A stretch of DNA of 64,000 nucleotides from Avena insularis. Lineage: Eukaryota; Streptophyta; Magnoliopsida; Poales; Poaceae. Where the stretch lies: positions 92,487,285 to 92,551,284 of the forward strand of contig CM042694.1 in NCBI GenBank assembly GCA_023614405.1, written 5' to 3'. The notes below the pieces were generated by a model that was not told the DNA's origin, ran no database searches, and saw only the letters and a program-made list of their open reading frames with translations. The number at the start of each line of letters is the position of its first letter. Position 1 is the stretch's first letter. The translations under genes were made by a program, and so were the position numbers. This document shows positions 11,104 to 23,475 of this stretch, piece after piece.

Positions 11104-12733
11104 TGAAGGAAATATGCCCTGAGAGGCAATAATAAAGTTGTTATTATGTATTCCTTGTATATCATAGATGTTTATTTTGCATGCTATAATTGTATTGATA
11201 GGAAACGTCAATACATGTGTGTTTAATAAACAAAAGGGTTCCTAGTTATGCCTCTCTTATAGACTAGCTTGTTGATTAACAAGATGATCAAGATTTCCTG
11301 ATCATGGACATTGGATGTTGTTAATAACAAAGGTCACATCATTTGTGAAATGATGTGATGAACATTCATCTGAAGTATAGCATTACGATCAAGTCATTAT
11401 GTTTATATTGCTGTAACATCATACGAAGTAGTCTTAGTCCTTAGACCATGAGATCATGTTAATTGCTAACACCGGAAGAGTATCTTGATAACATCAAACA
11501 TCACACCATAACAGGGTGACTATAAAGGTGGGTTTAGTGCTATGAAGGTGTTATGTTGAGGCTCATGGATCAAGAGTGGAATTTGTCAATCCCGAAGACG
11601 GATATATATACTCTGGGCCCTCTCGGTGATATCACATTAAGATAGCTTGCAAGCAAGTGATGTGATCACTAGAATGTTATATCACGGGAACGAGAAAAGA
11701 GTGCATGTCGATAACGAGATCAAACTAGGTATTTGGATACCGATGATCGAATCTCAGACATGTATTATATCATGAGACAAAGGGATTAAATTACTAGCAT
11801 TAAAGGTTCTCACGATCACAGAAGTCATCGTTGAATGTGCAGGAGTCAGTATGGATCTCCAGGTCCCGCTTCTGATTATTGATCTGAGAGGAGTCTCAAT
11901 CATGTCTGCATTATTCGCGAACCGTAGGGTGACACACTTAAGGGTTGCGGGACACCATTTAGGAGCACATATGTTTCAGACAAAAGGTTTGCAAAGCGCA
12001 GGAAATGTTTCGATAGAAACATGAATTGTTTCGATAGAAACCGGAATTGTTTCGGGTGATATTGCAAGGGGTTTTATGTGAATGTTTGTTAATTAAAGTA
12101 ATTAACAAAATGCTGAATAAAATAAATAAAAGAGTTTTATTAATTGAGAGTGGCATTAAATTTGGTGGAAATTTAATGCATGTGAGTGGAACTTTGGGTG
12201 GAGCTTGAATTGATGTGAGTGGAGCTCCCACCACATGAATGAGGAAGAGGAGGGGGCTCCCTCCTTGGCCGCCGGCCATGGGAGGGGAGGAGCCCCCCTC
12301 TCCTATAAAAGGCCCCCCTCTCCTCCCTCACAAAGCACACCTCCTCGTGAAGGATCTCTCTCCCCCTCTAGATATTCCCCCATGGTCTTGGATTAGCGAG
12401 ATACATGTTCCCGGTGGCCTTGCGTCTGGAAGGAGTTGCTACTTCCGCTGATTCGCTGGAGCGAGGAGGTGGAGGTTGTCCGGTGGCTTGAACGTGTGTG
12501 CGAGGATGGATGTGCTGCTGATTTGCGGCGCTCGGACTTCCACACGATCTTGAGATCGGCAAGCGTACGACTACATCAACCACGAGTTCCTACTTGTTAA
12601 CAAAACTCGTTGTCTTCGAGGGTAAGTTCTCCATGGATGTATGTCCACTCGTTGCTCTGTATCTAGTAGATAGATCTTGGCGTATAGTTCTCATCGTAGG
12701 AATTTTTTTGTTTTCTATGCTACGAACTCAACA
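11104..12733 (+). repeat. Element E 5' LTR (1,630 bp)
   Basis: Starts TGAAGGAAATATGCCCTGAG and ends CTCAACA one base before the primer site. Compared with its 3' LTR it lacks about 35 bp near 12055-12070, best read as two small deletions at short direct repeats (TGA and TTG). Short open frames inside it recur in every BARE-type LTR here and are not genes. Confidence 0.93.
12303..12312 (+). promoter_or_regulatory. TATA box of element E 5' LTR
   Basis: CTATAAAAGG, the same box as in the 3' LTR (38468-38477) and, on the other strand, in both D LTRs. Confidence 0.7.
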
Positions 12734-12734
12734 G

Positions 12735-12747
12735 TGGTATCAGAGCC
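12735..12747 (+). other. Element E primer binding site (tRNA-iMet type)
   Basis: TGGTATCAGAGCC, perfect, one base after the LTR end. Confidence 0.95.
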
Positions 12748-13677
12748 AGATCTATGCGTAGGTGCTTTGCACGGGTAGTACACATATGTTTATATGTGGG
12801 CGATGATGATCATGTTATTGCATCTACTATGTATTTTGGATATTGGTGGCATAGTGGGATGAAGCAGCCCGGACCAACCCTACATGTCATCGTACATGAG
12901 ACCGGTTCCACGACTGACATGCAACTATTTTTGCATAAGTGGCTAGCGGGTGTCTGTCTCTCCTACTATAGTCAATATCTGATTTACAACGAGTTGCTAA
13001 TAACTTGGTTATCCTCGTTGTGGTTCATGTTCGTAGGTAAGACCGGTTCTTTCTCCGAAAGCCCTAAGCCACGTAAAACTTGCAATTGATAAATTAGAGG
13101 CGTCTAGTTTAGATCGTTGCTGGGCTAGTGTCTTGATATGGTATTGTTGTAAGTAGATGTATGATAGATACTCTTACAACACATTCAACATGTAAGTTCC
13201 ATAGACCTTGGCCTTACACACAAAGGAATGATAGAGATCATACCATGATGCAAATGATAGAGATCAAATGCATGGACCGTATCATCTCACTTCATGAATT
13301 AGATGTTAGCATCTTATATTGCTAGTTTGGCGCTTTTGGTAGCATTATAAGATGATCCCTCATTTAGATATCAAGATAAAATGTGTTCTTCCTTAAGTAT
13401 GCACCGTTTTGTGGATCGTGTTTCGAGGCATCACGTGATGATCGGGTGTTCTCAACTCTACGCTTTCATACAACGGGTGTAAGACAGTTTTACACACGCG
13501 AATACTAAGGTTCTTACTTGGCGAGCCTAGCATGTACAGACATGGCCTCGGAACACGGACCGAAAGGTTAAGCATGAGTCATATAGTTGATATGATGCCC
13601 ATATAGATGCTCGCCTTTGAAGCTACACTGACTCACGTGATGATCAGACTTGGTGTAGTGGATTTGGTTCATGTAAT
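12748..13677 (+). other. Element E leader, 5' part (resumes at 33106)
   Basis: Untranslated leader, cut at 13677 by element F and resumed at 33106-33227. A 111-codon ORF opens 7 bp after the primer site (12754-13089). An equally long homologue is present at the same place in element D (56496-56161). It has no recognisable domain. Leaders of this family carry packaging signals. Confidence 0.75.
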
Positions 13678-15077
13678 TGATGTCTACGCACTTCTATTCT
13701 TGTAGACAGTTGTTGGGCCTCCAAGTGCAGAGGTTTGTAGAACAGCAGCAAGTTTTCCCTTAAGTGGATCACCCAAGGTTTATCGAACTCAGGGAGGAAG
13801 TGGTCAAAGGTATTCCCTCTCAAGCAACCCTGCAATCAAGATACAAGAAGTCTCTTGTGTCCCCAACACACCCAATACACTTGTTAGGTGTATAGGTGCA
13901 CTAGTTCGGAGAAGAGATAGTGAAATACAAGTGGTATAGATAATGATAAGTGGTAATGGTGATAGAAAATAACTTGATGGCATGGAAAAGACTAAAGTAA
14001 AACGGAAATAAAGATAGAAGCAAGCAAACATGTAACAGATCTAGTAGCAAACCGTGTTTCAGTGCTTAGAAACAAGGCCTAGGGATCATACTTTCACTAG
14101 TGAACACTCTCATATAAATATATCATCTTCATAATACTACGCTGAACTACTCTCCTGTTGGACACTCTAATCGTTGGTAGGGCTATAACAACACACCTCT
14201 AGATAACCCCACATTGTCACCTTGAGTACTAGATGGTTCCAACAAACACCACAATTTCATAAAGACATCCAACTCCAAATATAACTCATAACAAGTATTT
14301 GTAATCTCTAGCCTAAGTGCCACCATGGTGTGCACACTGTCAAGTTCACACACATGGGGAGAGTAGAGATCTATTAAAGCACTTGAGTAGCAAGGTAGAT
14401 CTATTTGATTACAAAGCTCATGATCACAATATGATCATGCATAGAGAGAGAGATGAACACATAGCTACCGGTAGAACCCTTAGCCTCGAGAGAGAACTAC
14501 TCCCTCCTCATCATGGGAATCAGCAATGGTGATGGAGATGGCGGTGGAGATCGATGGAGATGGATTCGGGGGCACTTCCCCGTCCCGGCAGGGTGCCAGA
14601 ACAGAGACTTTCTGTCCCCCGAATCTCCCCTTCGGTGGCAGCGGCGCTGCGGAACTTTTCGTGGATTTCTGATTGATGATCTAGGGTTTTGGTATCAGGA
14701 GGCTCTTATAGGCGAAAGAGGCAAGGTCGGTGGCCGGCCAGGGGGGCCACACCATATCCTGGCGCGGCCTAGGGTTGCCCGCGCCAAGGGGGGTGTGGCC
14801 ACCATGTGGCCCCTCTCCGACTCTCCTTCTGGCTTCGTGAGTCTTCTGGGAAAATAGGAACTTTGGCTTTTGCCCCGTCCAATTCCGAGAATATTCATTT
14901 TCTGACTTTCTTGGAACCAAAAACAGCAGAAAACAGGCAACTGGCACTGTGGCTCTTGTTAATAGGTTAGTCCAAGAAATCATATGAAAAGTACTCCAAA
15001 GTGTGGACAAAACATAAGAAAGTAGATAAAACCAAGCATGGAACATCAAAAATTATAGATACATTTGCAATGTATCA
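13678..15077 (-). repeat. Element F 3' LTR (1,400 bp)
   Basis: Plus-strand edges are TGATGTCTACG and GCAATGTATCA. It lines up with 31698-33105 with few substitutions and small indels (for example, right-copy bases near 32218-32235 are absent here). TATA-like CCTATAAGAG lies on the minus strand at 14703-14712. Confidence 0.92.
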
Positions 15078-15092
15078 ACATCCCCAAGCTTA
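15078..15092 (-). other. Element F polypurine tract
   Basis: The minus strand reads TTAAGCTTGGGGATGT immediately before the 3' LTR start, the same AAGCTTGGGG core as in elements B and C. Confidence 0.8.
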
Positions 15093-15584
15093 ACTCCTGC
15101 TCGTCCTTGCGTAGGTAAGTGGTAAAAAGAAAGAATAATTTTTGAGGTGACATGCACCATCATAAACTTGATCAAAGTAGTAAAACATTGATAGCTAGGA
15201 TCATAGTACTTCAATCATAACATGAAAGACAAAGTTCTAGCAATAAGACAAAGAAACTATGTTGCAACATGAAAAGGCACAAACAAAAGATTCATGAATA
15301 ACAATGCTTTGCAAGACGTTTGTTTGTTTCACATAAAAAAACATAGCATAGTGGCATTCAGCTTGTCCCTCATAGAGTAGCAAACATAAATGCATAGGAC
15401 ACCTTCAAAGTTCATAAGAGTGACTAGATACAAATAGTTTAAAACAAGAAATATCAAAGCTATGCATCAATCAACAAGTCTTGGGACAATGCACATAGAA
15501 CTAAGAATGGCCACTATGCTCTCAAAGTAGGTGCATAAAGATAGAAGGCGGAGACTCAATATAAAGGTGGAAGTGTCATGGTGG
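15093..15584 (-). other. Element F noncoding interior, 3' part
   Basis: About 490 bp between the polypurine tract and the element G insertion. I see no coding sequence. It has no obvious counterpart in element B. Confidence 0.65.
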
Positions 15585-16356
15585 TGTCACGGCAGATGCC
15601 ATGGATAGGCTAAAGGTGGGGACTAATACGTGCTAGGGGAATCCAGGGAGGGATAGTGGAGTGATTCTCCACACAGAAGATTATATTGCTTTCCTTTCAA
15701 GTTTACAAGTGCTCCTAGAGCTGTATTGGCGAGAGGAGGAAGAAGAGGCTCTCTTACTCTCACCTACAGTTCACCCCTAGAACCTTAGCCAAATCGGTCT
15801 AGAAGAAAAAACCCACCCCTCTACTGAAACCCTAGCCCCCCTTATATAGAGGCGGCTTGGTCTCTTCCTAGGGCATACGTGGAGGCATATTCCTAAGAAT
15901 ATGACTCCTCTCAAAGTGGTAACCCGACCGGGGTGCTTTTCCCCCGCGTCACACATGCTTTAGCTACGTGAGCCTCTCTGGCGGCGTCGGCCGACACAAG
16001 GCGTCACCCCTGTTGGCCATGACCCAATGGTCCTGCCCTTGCTTGCTTCGCTCATGCAGTGCGTACCAGGCCTTGTTTTTTACCAGAGAGATTCCTTCCT
16101 TCTCCCAGAAGCTAAACGGGGCCCAGATCATGGTAGATCCGGCCACATCTGTTCCTGCATACAAGTTAGACAAGCACTTCCGACTTACTCCTTAAGTCGG
16201 CTGATATAATGTTAGGCGACCCCCCTGGTCTGGGTTACTCCGTGATCCGGCCTGCCTTGAGGTGACCTGGCCAGCATCCGCTTTGGCCTTGCCGAACCTC
16301 GGCTAACTCGGCCTCTATACCCTGGAGTGACCCTACCCGGGGTTATCCCCCCAACA
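15585..16356 (-). repeat. Element G 3' LTR (about 772 bp)
   Basis: On the minus strand it starts TGTTGGGGGGATAACCCCGG at 16356 and probably ends GCATCTGCCGTGACA at 15585. The left border is an inference from TG/CA ends, because no second LTR is available to compare. It contains a TATA box at 15840-15849. Confidence 0.7.
15840..15849 (-). promoter_or_regulatory. TATA box of element G LTR
   Basis: CTATATAAGG on the minus strand, in the orientation of gag-pol. Confidence 0.6.
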
Positions 16357-17148
16357 TTAGTCCCCGAAGCTGGTGCGGTCTTAGCCGCCTTGGCCGCTAA
16401 GGCCACATCAGGTTCATTTATGTTCGAGCCTTGGACGTTATTTCCGATTTAGCTCTTTATCTCAGATTATGTGGATTTACGTTCCCTTCGCACGTTCCAA
16501 GTCTTTACTTGTCGGCCGGGTTACCACTTTGACTCGGATCTCATGGATTTACGTTCCCTCTGCACATTCTAAGTTTTTACCTGCTGTCCGGGCTACCATG
16601 GCTCTATCCGGGCCTTGTTTCCTTCTGTGATACGCCAACCCATGTGGAGGCTAATCATTACGTTGTCTTATTTTAAGGGCCTGCACAGTAACCGCCATAG
16701 TAATTGTCAGTTATCATTGTGTGAGGGTCACGTCACGCCTGCCTCCTCGTTTACTGCATCAGTGCGTCATGTCATGGGATCGCCTCTGCCCTGTGGCCCT
16801 CCGTGTGGCTCCTCACTGATTGACTGAGGCAGGTGATACACGGCCACACCATGTGGCTCATTTGCAGAGCGCGATCCCACTCATCCTCTTAGGGGGTGGT
16901 TAAGTAATGGAGGGGCGCACCCCTTAGGATTTTTTCCTATTCTGCGCCCCTCTGCCCGTTGCTCTTCTTCTTCATCTTCCTCGCGACCGCGCCGCCGCCA
17001 GTGCTCCTAGCAGCAGCGCCACCGCCGCACTTTTCCCCGTGCTTCTGCGTCGCAGCCACCGCTGCGCATCCCCCTCGCCACGGGTCCTCGCCAATCCAGG
17101 CCTCTGACCCCCGCCGCCGCTAGCGCCAGCGAGGGTAGCGAGTACGAG
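16357..17148. other. Element G polypurine tract and upstream region of the antisense gene
   Basis: At 16357-16370 the minus strand is purine-rich (CTTCGGGGACTAA before the LTR), a fitting polypurine tract. The rest is the presumed promoter and 5' UTR of the plus-strand gene. It includes an imperfect direct repeat (about 16459-16527 and 16537-16600, both with TGGATTTACGTTCCC). No clear TATA box is visible. Confidence 0.6.
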
Positions 17149-20100
17149 ATGACGGAGGAGGAGCTCGTCGTCGCCGAGCAAGAAATGGAGGAGGACGCCG
17201 CTGCGGCGGACCGTGGCGCGTGGGACGGATCATGGGTCTGTCAAGATGACCTTGACTGGCTCTACCGGACCAGACGCATCCCTGCCGGCATCGTCTCTCG
17301 TCTCCCCTCCGCCGAACTGGCCCCCTCACCCAATCCGGGTGAGTTCGTCGTGTTCATGTCCCACTTTCAACGGGGGTTCGGCTTGCCGATGAGTGACTTT
17401 TTCCGGGATTGGCTTAGCACCTACCACTTGCCGCCGCACCATCTTCCAGCCAACACTATCACCTCTCTCTCTGCTTTTGCTTCTACGATCGAGGGCTACA
17501 CCGGACTGTGGCCCACGAAGGAGCTGTGGATCCGGTTCTTCGGCCTTCGTCATAACGTCATCCCCAACATCCAAGTTGAGTCGGAGGATAAGCATCTCAC
17601 CCAATTCGGAGCTGCATCCATCTCACCCCGGAGGACTTCCGTTTTCCCCCGGGTCACCGGGCTTGACTCCTGCAAAGGATGGGCCCAAACCTTCTTCTAT
17701 GTCCAGAACGCGGGCACTAAAGATTTGATTCGGTTGCTCCCCTATACTCCGAGTCCACCTGATCCGGAATTCTGGGAGGAGGTCTCCAAGAAGCCCACGG
17801 CTCTGGCCAACCAGGTTAACAAGAGGTTCGCGGAACTAAAGAAACTCGGATTGTGCAACGAGGATGCTATGATCACGTTCGTGCGCAACCGAATCTCTCC
17901 CCTCTAGAAGCGCACCCACAAGGTGTGCCATATGAGTTTCGGCCGCGACCCCAACCAAACCTCCTCCTTCGAGCTGAGCAACACGGAGATTTTCCGCCGA
18001 GTTAAGGCTCTCTTCACCACCCACAAGGATTTCTCTACTGAATGGGCTTGGGGGATCGAGCACTTCTGTCGTGACAGGCTCCCTCCCGCGGTAAGCTTCA
18101 CGGGGCAAACTTACTTCGGATTAAATATGTGTCGGTTTTTGTTGTATTTTTGACTCTGTTCTTCATGCTTTCTCTCAGCTATTCCTTCAGCAAACCCTTG
18201 AGGATGGTACGGATCCGACCCTTAAGTGGGCGCCGGACCAGGAACCCCTGGATGAGGAGGAGCCGGACCAAGAGATGTTTCTCCCTATGACCGACGCTAC
18301 AAAACGACCCAGCGGTAAATTCTCTTCTCTTAGAGACTGGCCCGATGATGAGGATGACTCGGATGTCGACGTGATTGAACCTGTTGAGGCTATCCCTCTT
18401 TCTTTTGCCTTTCCGGCATCAGCTAACCCCGGTGGGCATATCCACGAGGATCCTCCGCTTGCTACGGGCAAACCGGTTCCGGTGGCGTCGAAGAAGAGGC
18501 GCGAAGCCACACCAAGTTCCTCCTCCGAACCTTCTCAGCCCACAAAAAGGCGAAAGAAGGCTGGAGACAAGACTGCCTCCAAGCCGGCAGGCAAAGCCCC
18601 AGCACGAAGGGCTCGGAAACCCAAGGAGGCCCAAACCTCGGATGGGTAAGTCATTTTTCGTTGCGTAACTCACTTCTCCTTGCATCGTGGTAATTTCTCT
18701 TCTGACATTATTCTCTTCTTCAGGGCTCCAGTGGAGGTCCCTCAGAGCGGATCTAGCATCTCCTCACCACTTCGATATGGCCCTTCTCCTCCTCGTGATG
18801 ACGAGTCACGTCCGCTGAGCCCTATTCCAGAGGGTTCTGCGGCTGCTCCGGGTTCCGCACTACCTCGTGGAGAGGAATGCAACCTCGGAGCAGGAGAGGC
18901 CGGCCCAGCCGAGGCGACGGCGTCCACAACTTCGGCATCGCCGCAACCAGTAGCCACCGAGACTACCTCGACACCAGCACCGGCCCCAGCACCAGCAGCA
19001 GTTCCAGTACCAGTGACCGAACCAGCACCAGCACCCGTTCCGGCACCAAGAAAATCAACAACCGCTCCAAGTCCAGCTATAAGAGCTCCAGCACCAAGTT
19101 CTTCCGCCTCATTCGAGTCATCTCAACCTCGGCGAGGAACTACTCCAACAGCTCCTAAGGGGAAATCCGCTGCAGTTACTTCTTCCCAGCAAGCCAAGGG
19201 CAAAAAGGCTCCGGAGGCTACCAAGTCTGCATTCGTTGAGGCTGGGCAGCGAACCCTAGCGTCGATGCTTCCCAAGAAAGCTCCAGCAGCGAAGGATGCT
19301 CCTGCCGAGCCAACTGATGTGCAGCAAATGGTTCTGCATACCAGCCCAACCCTTGCCTTGGTTGAGAGGAAAGAAGCGCACACGAAGGGCTTGGTGGCAC
19401 CCCATATGCCCACCGGTGAGTGGTACCCTCCGAGCCTGATTGAGTTCGTCATGAACTGGAACAAGGCGGAGTTCGTCCACAACGACGATCTCTCGGAAAA
19501 GTTTGGCCCCGCAGAATTTTCCGCCCAAATGAATACAGCCGCTAAGGCAATTAACCTCGCGGGGCGGATGATGGAGGTATGTCATTTCTCCTTTACATGC
19601 TGTAGATAATAACCATTAGTCCCCGAGCCTCCGGTGGAGTAACTTGTTACTTGGCCGGATGCTCATTAGAAAACTAACATAGCTCCATGTGAACTTCGAA
19701 TATGCACACACCTAGAGCCAGGTTAAGTTCCACTTGGCCCGGATCCTGTACACTTCGGATATGCACACACCTAGAGCCGGGTTAAGTTCCACTTGGCCCG
19801 GATCTTGTACACTTCGAATATGCACACACCTAGAGCCGGGTTAAGTTCCACTTGGCCCGGATCTTGTACACTTCGAATATGCACACACCTAGAGTCGGGT
19901 TAAGTTCCATTTGGCCCGGATCTTGTACACTTCGAATATGCACATACCTAGAGCCGGGTTAAGTTCCACTTGGCCCGGATCTTGTACACTTCGAATATGC
20001 ACACACCTAGAGCCGGGTTAAGTTCCACTTGGCCCGGATCTTGTACACTTCGAATATGCACACACCTAGAGCCGGGTTAAGTTCCACTTGGCCCGGATCT

Positions 20101-21915
20101 TGTACACTTAGAATATGCACACACCTAGAGCCGAGTTAAGTTCCACTTGGCCCGGATCTTGTACACTTCGAATATGCACACACCTAGAGCCGGGTTAAGT
20201 TCCACTTGGCCCGGATCTTGTACACTTCGAATATGCACACACCTAGAGCCGGGTTAAGTTCCACTTGGCCCGGATCTTGTACACTTCGAATATGCACACA
20301 CCTAGAGCCGGGTTAAGTTCCACTTGGCCCGGATCTTGTACACTTCGAATATGCACATACCTAGAGTCGGGTTAAGTTCCACTTGGCCCGGATCTTGTAC
20401 ACTTCGAATATGCACACACCTAGAGCCGGGTTAAGTTCCACTTGGCCCGGATCTTGTACACTTCGAATATGCACCAAGCTCATATAAGCTTCTGTACTCT
20501 TTTCAGGTGACCACCAATTGCCGGAGTGCTGAATTCCAACGCTTGCTGGATACCCATAAGATGCTACGCGCAAAGCATGTTGCACTTATCGTGGAGCATG
20601 AAAAAAGAGGTAAGTTTCTCCCTTAGCGCTTCTCCGTTTTTCTTCACCTTCTTCTGCCGAACTAATCTCATCATTCGGTTTCTGCAGCTGGGGTGGAGGC
20701 TGAGAACAATATCATGCGGAAGAACTTGGAGCAAATCCAAGGTATGTCCTTTTTATCGGACCTTGTAGTGTTTTCCATTTCCTTTTCTCCTTGGCTCGGC
20801 AAACATTCATTCCTCGGCTTTGCCGGGTCAACATACTATTTTAGCATCGCTTGAGGATAGTGTGCCTGTGCCTGATATGATGCTGCATTTTCTCGAACAA
20901 GCAGGGCAGCATCAAGCCGAGCTGAAGAAAAAAGATGATGAGCTCGCTCTCCTCCGGACCAAGGACAACGAGATTGCCAGGCTCAAGGTTGAGATGGAGA
21001 ATATGAAGGCCCAGCACCAAACCGAGCTCCAAAAGGTTGGCCAGAACTTCACAGAAGAGCGCGAGCGCCTTACTCTCCAGATCTCCAAGGACCAGGACCT
21101 ACTCAAAGAATCCGACATCCAGCTTGAATCGGCAAACGCTAAGCTTGAGCAACTTCGCAAGAGACGAGATGATTGCATCAAGGAGTTGACCCGGATTCAC
21201 AGCCACATTTCACGTAAGTTCCTTTCCCTTATCCGACATAATTTTCCGTGTTACTTCATATGTCTTTTCTTCAGCTTCTTCCTTTGCCTTGTCTCTAGGC
21301 CACTTTCCAGAGGGTACTCCTATTGCGAGCGCTGTTGTTGCCAATTTCCGTCGAGAGAGGGGTACTCCCGTCGCTCTTGACGGTGAGAGCATTCCCTTAG
21401 ACATGGAGGACCTATTGGTCAACCTGTCATCTCGCGTGGAAATCATCAAGAACTATGGCAAGGATCTCCTCGACGTTTCAGTCCGAGTTTTCAACACGTT
21501 CTGGCCCGGTGAGAGCGCTCCGAAGAGAATCACACTTCTTGCTGAAAAGCTGTCGGATATCAAGACCCAACTCGACCTCTGGAGGGAGTCCGCTGGGCGT
21601 GTCGCAGCTGATACTATCCTTCACCACATACTCATATGGTATGAGAAGATCGACCTCAGCCTCCTTACACGCTGGCGCACCGGATCCAGATGGACTAATG
21701 ACCCGGAGTGGGTAGCTCGGCGCCAGGCTTGCGCCTACAGCCTCGTCGAATATTCTCCTATCCATGACTAGGTTGAAGGACCGAGCTTCCTGGAATCCGC
21801 TGGGGACGAGAACGCCGAGAACGTTGAAGACGGGTCGGATGAGGACGAAGAAGGCGATGCCTCAGATATTGAAGATAGCGAAGACGACGCTGAACTTCCT
21901 CCTCCTGCTCCTTAG
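17149..21915 (+). pseudogene. Spliced antisense ORF of element G: putative gypsy-type transposase-domain protein
   Basis: Seven exons give one frame: 17149-18090, 18179-18645, 18724-19576, 20507-20609, 20688-20741, 20845-21213, 21299-21915. All six introns are GT-AG and every junction keeps frame, for about 1,134 codons. Exon 1 looks like the 'putative gypsy-type transposase' domain (Pfam PF04195; motifs FVVFMSHFQRGFGLP and GYTGLWPTKELWIRFFGLR). Exon 2 ends in a basic, nuclear-signal-like stretch (KRRKKAGDK). Exon 3 is Pro/Ala-rich then conserved. Exon 6 is a long charged coiled coil. Exon 7 ends in an acidic tail. In-frame TAG codons at 17905 and 21769 break it. Antisense ORFs are known in the Tat lineage; their function is unknown. 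Confidence 0.75.
19693..20474 (+). repeat. 59-bp tandem repeat, 13 copies, in intron 3 of the antisense gene
   Basis: Units start every 59 bp from 19693 to 20401, with a 15-bp partial unit from 20460. Each starts ACTTCGAATATGCAC and contains GGGTTAAGTTCCACTTGGCC. Units differ by only one to four bases, which suggests recent expansion or homogenisation. The array fills most of the 930-bp intron. Confidence 0.95.
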
Positions 21916-22640
21916 GTCAAAAAACTTGAAAATTTATCAGATCCCCGGTATGCCGGGTGCAACTGTATGCTGTGTATATGTGATATTTTGCTACTAAGTT
22001 CTTATGCCGGGTTAACTTGGGCGTAGTCCCCGAGTTTCTTTTTCTTGTTCGTCCAATCTTTTGGCTCGGATCGTGTCTACCTTGATTCGGTTTTATGACT
22101 TACGAATCCGAGCTTCAAAAATCGTCTTAACAATACTAAGGAACTTTCAGACTTAGCTCAAAAAATAAAGCTGCATAATAACTTGAAAATAAATACAGGG
22201 TTAGTCCGAAAAACAAACGTTAGCTCGAATAAATTTGTTTCCTTAGTCGCTTTTCATGTGCTACGCAATTCCAAACTTGTTCTCTTGCTTGCCATGAAGC
22301 CAATTCTTGTTGGACAGGAGCAAGTCGAAGAGTTGGGTTTTTGGTGCTCACACGTTACTAATCCGAGTTAAGTAGAACCACTTATTCTAGCTAACGCACA
22401 GGAGACACCAACAAAAATTATTAAGGCAGTCCCCGAGTTACTGCTCGAGGCGCTACTATTTCATTGATAAGCTCATTGTCGACATACATACCGACATATG
22501 AGACGACTCGGATACATACACTTCTTAGCTAAGTGTAGAAGGGACGAAGTAGTGCTACATTCCATGGTCGCTTAGATTCCTCTCCGGACATGTCCGCCTT
22601 GTTCTTTTCCTGTGGCTTTGCATCTATAAGAAAGTAAGAA
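21916..22640. other. Element G spacer between convergent gag-pol and antisense gene
   Basis: About 700 bp after the antisense-gene stop and beyond the decayed integrase C-terminus. It is probably the 3' UTR of both transcription units. I see no coding sequence. Confidence 0.6.
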
Positions 22641-23475
22641 TCATTGTGCAATGCTTTGCTCACAATGAATGGCCCTTCCCATGGGGGGATAATTTATGCA
22701 TGCCAGTAGTATGTTGTACCAACCGGAGCACCAGATCGCCTTCCCGAAAGACTCGGGGGCACACTTTCCGGCTATGGTAGCGTCAGAGATTTTGCTGATA
22801 TATGGCGGATCTGGACAGTGCCAGTTCTCTCGCTTCTTCCAGCAGATCAACATCATTTTGCCGGGCTTCTTGCACTTCGGCTTCTGTGTATTGGGTGACC
22901 CTAGGCGAATCATGCTCTATGTCGGCTGGTAATACAGATTCTGCCCCGTATACCAGAAAAAACGGCGTATAGCCTGTTGATCGATTCGGAGTTGTTCTTA
23001 AACTCCACAGTACCGCTGGTAGTTCTTCTATCCACCACCCCGCTGATCTTTGCAGCGGCTCAATGAGCCGAGGTTTTATCCCGGATAATACTAATCCGTT
23101 GGATCTTTCCACTTGTCCATTCGATGCGGGGTGAGCTACCAAGGCTACGTCGAGTCGGATCTTCTTGTCCCGGCAGAAGCACGCAAATGCTCCTTCCGTA
23201 AAATTTGTGCCATTGTCAGTTATGATACTGTGAGGATAACCGTATCTCAAGATAATGTCTTTGAGAAATGTTACGGCCGTAGATCCATCACATTTTCTTA
23301 TAGGCTTCACTTCAATCCATTTTGTAAACTTATCCACCATGACCAAAATGTGTGTCATGTTTCCCCTTGCTGGTTTGAACGGGCCAACCATATCCAAACA
23401 CCATACGGCAAATGGCCACGTAATTGGTATGGTCTTGAGTTCCGACATTGGCATATGTGTCTTAGTGGCATATCT
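22641..23475 (-). pseudogene. Element G integrase core
   Basis: The frame is open from 23454 to 22783 and carries all three acidic residues: D in WCLDMVGPF, D in IITDNGTNF and E in NGQVERSNG. A TAG (23476-23478) separates it from its zinc-binding domain and a TGA (22783-22785, probably from CGA) ends it early. The C-terminal remainder continues in frame to about 22640 with further stops. No chromodomain is seen, as expected for Tat elements. Confidence 0.88.

Noticed and set aside
12239..12583. Pairs of 70-130 codon ORFs in BARE-type LTRs (also 38338-38737, 45315-45819, 56666-57307)
   Set aside because: They recur in every LTR copy on both strands over the GC-rich TATA/leader part and show no domain or start context.
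12735..12747. Possible tRNA remnants at primer binding sites (also 4470, 6323, 31671, 45146, 56503, 60240)
   Set aside because: Each is only the 12-19 base complement of a tRNA 3' end next to an LTR. No cloverleaf is present.
14317..15049. ORFs of 70-148 codons in the element F LTRs (also 32356-33077)
   Set aside because: They lie wholly in LTR sequence, overlap each other on both strands and differ between the two LTR copies.
19693..20474. CRISPR-like array
   Set aside because: Units are directly adjacent with no unique spacers, and the setting is a plant retrotransposon intron. It is a minisatellite.
20361..20585. Minus-strand ORF over the end of the 59-bp array
   Set aside because: Shadow of the repeat and of exon 4; no independent evidence.
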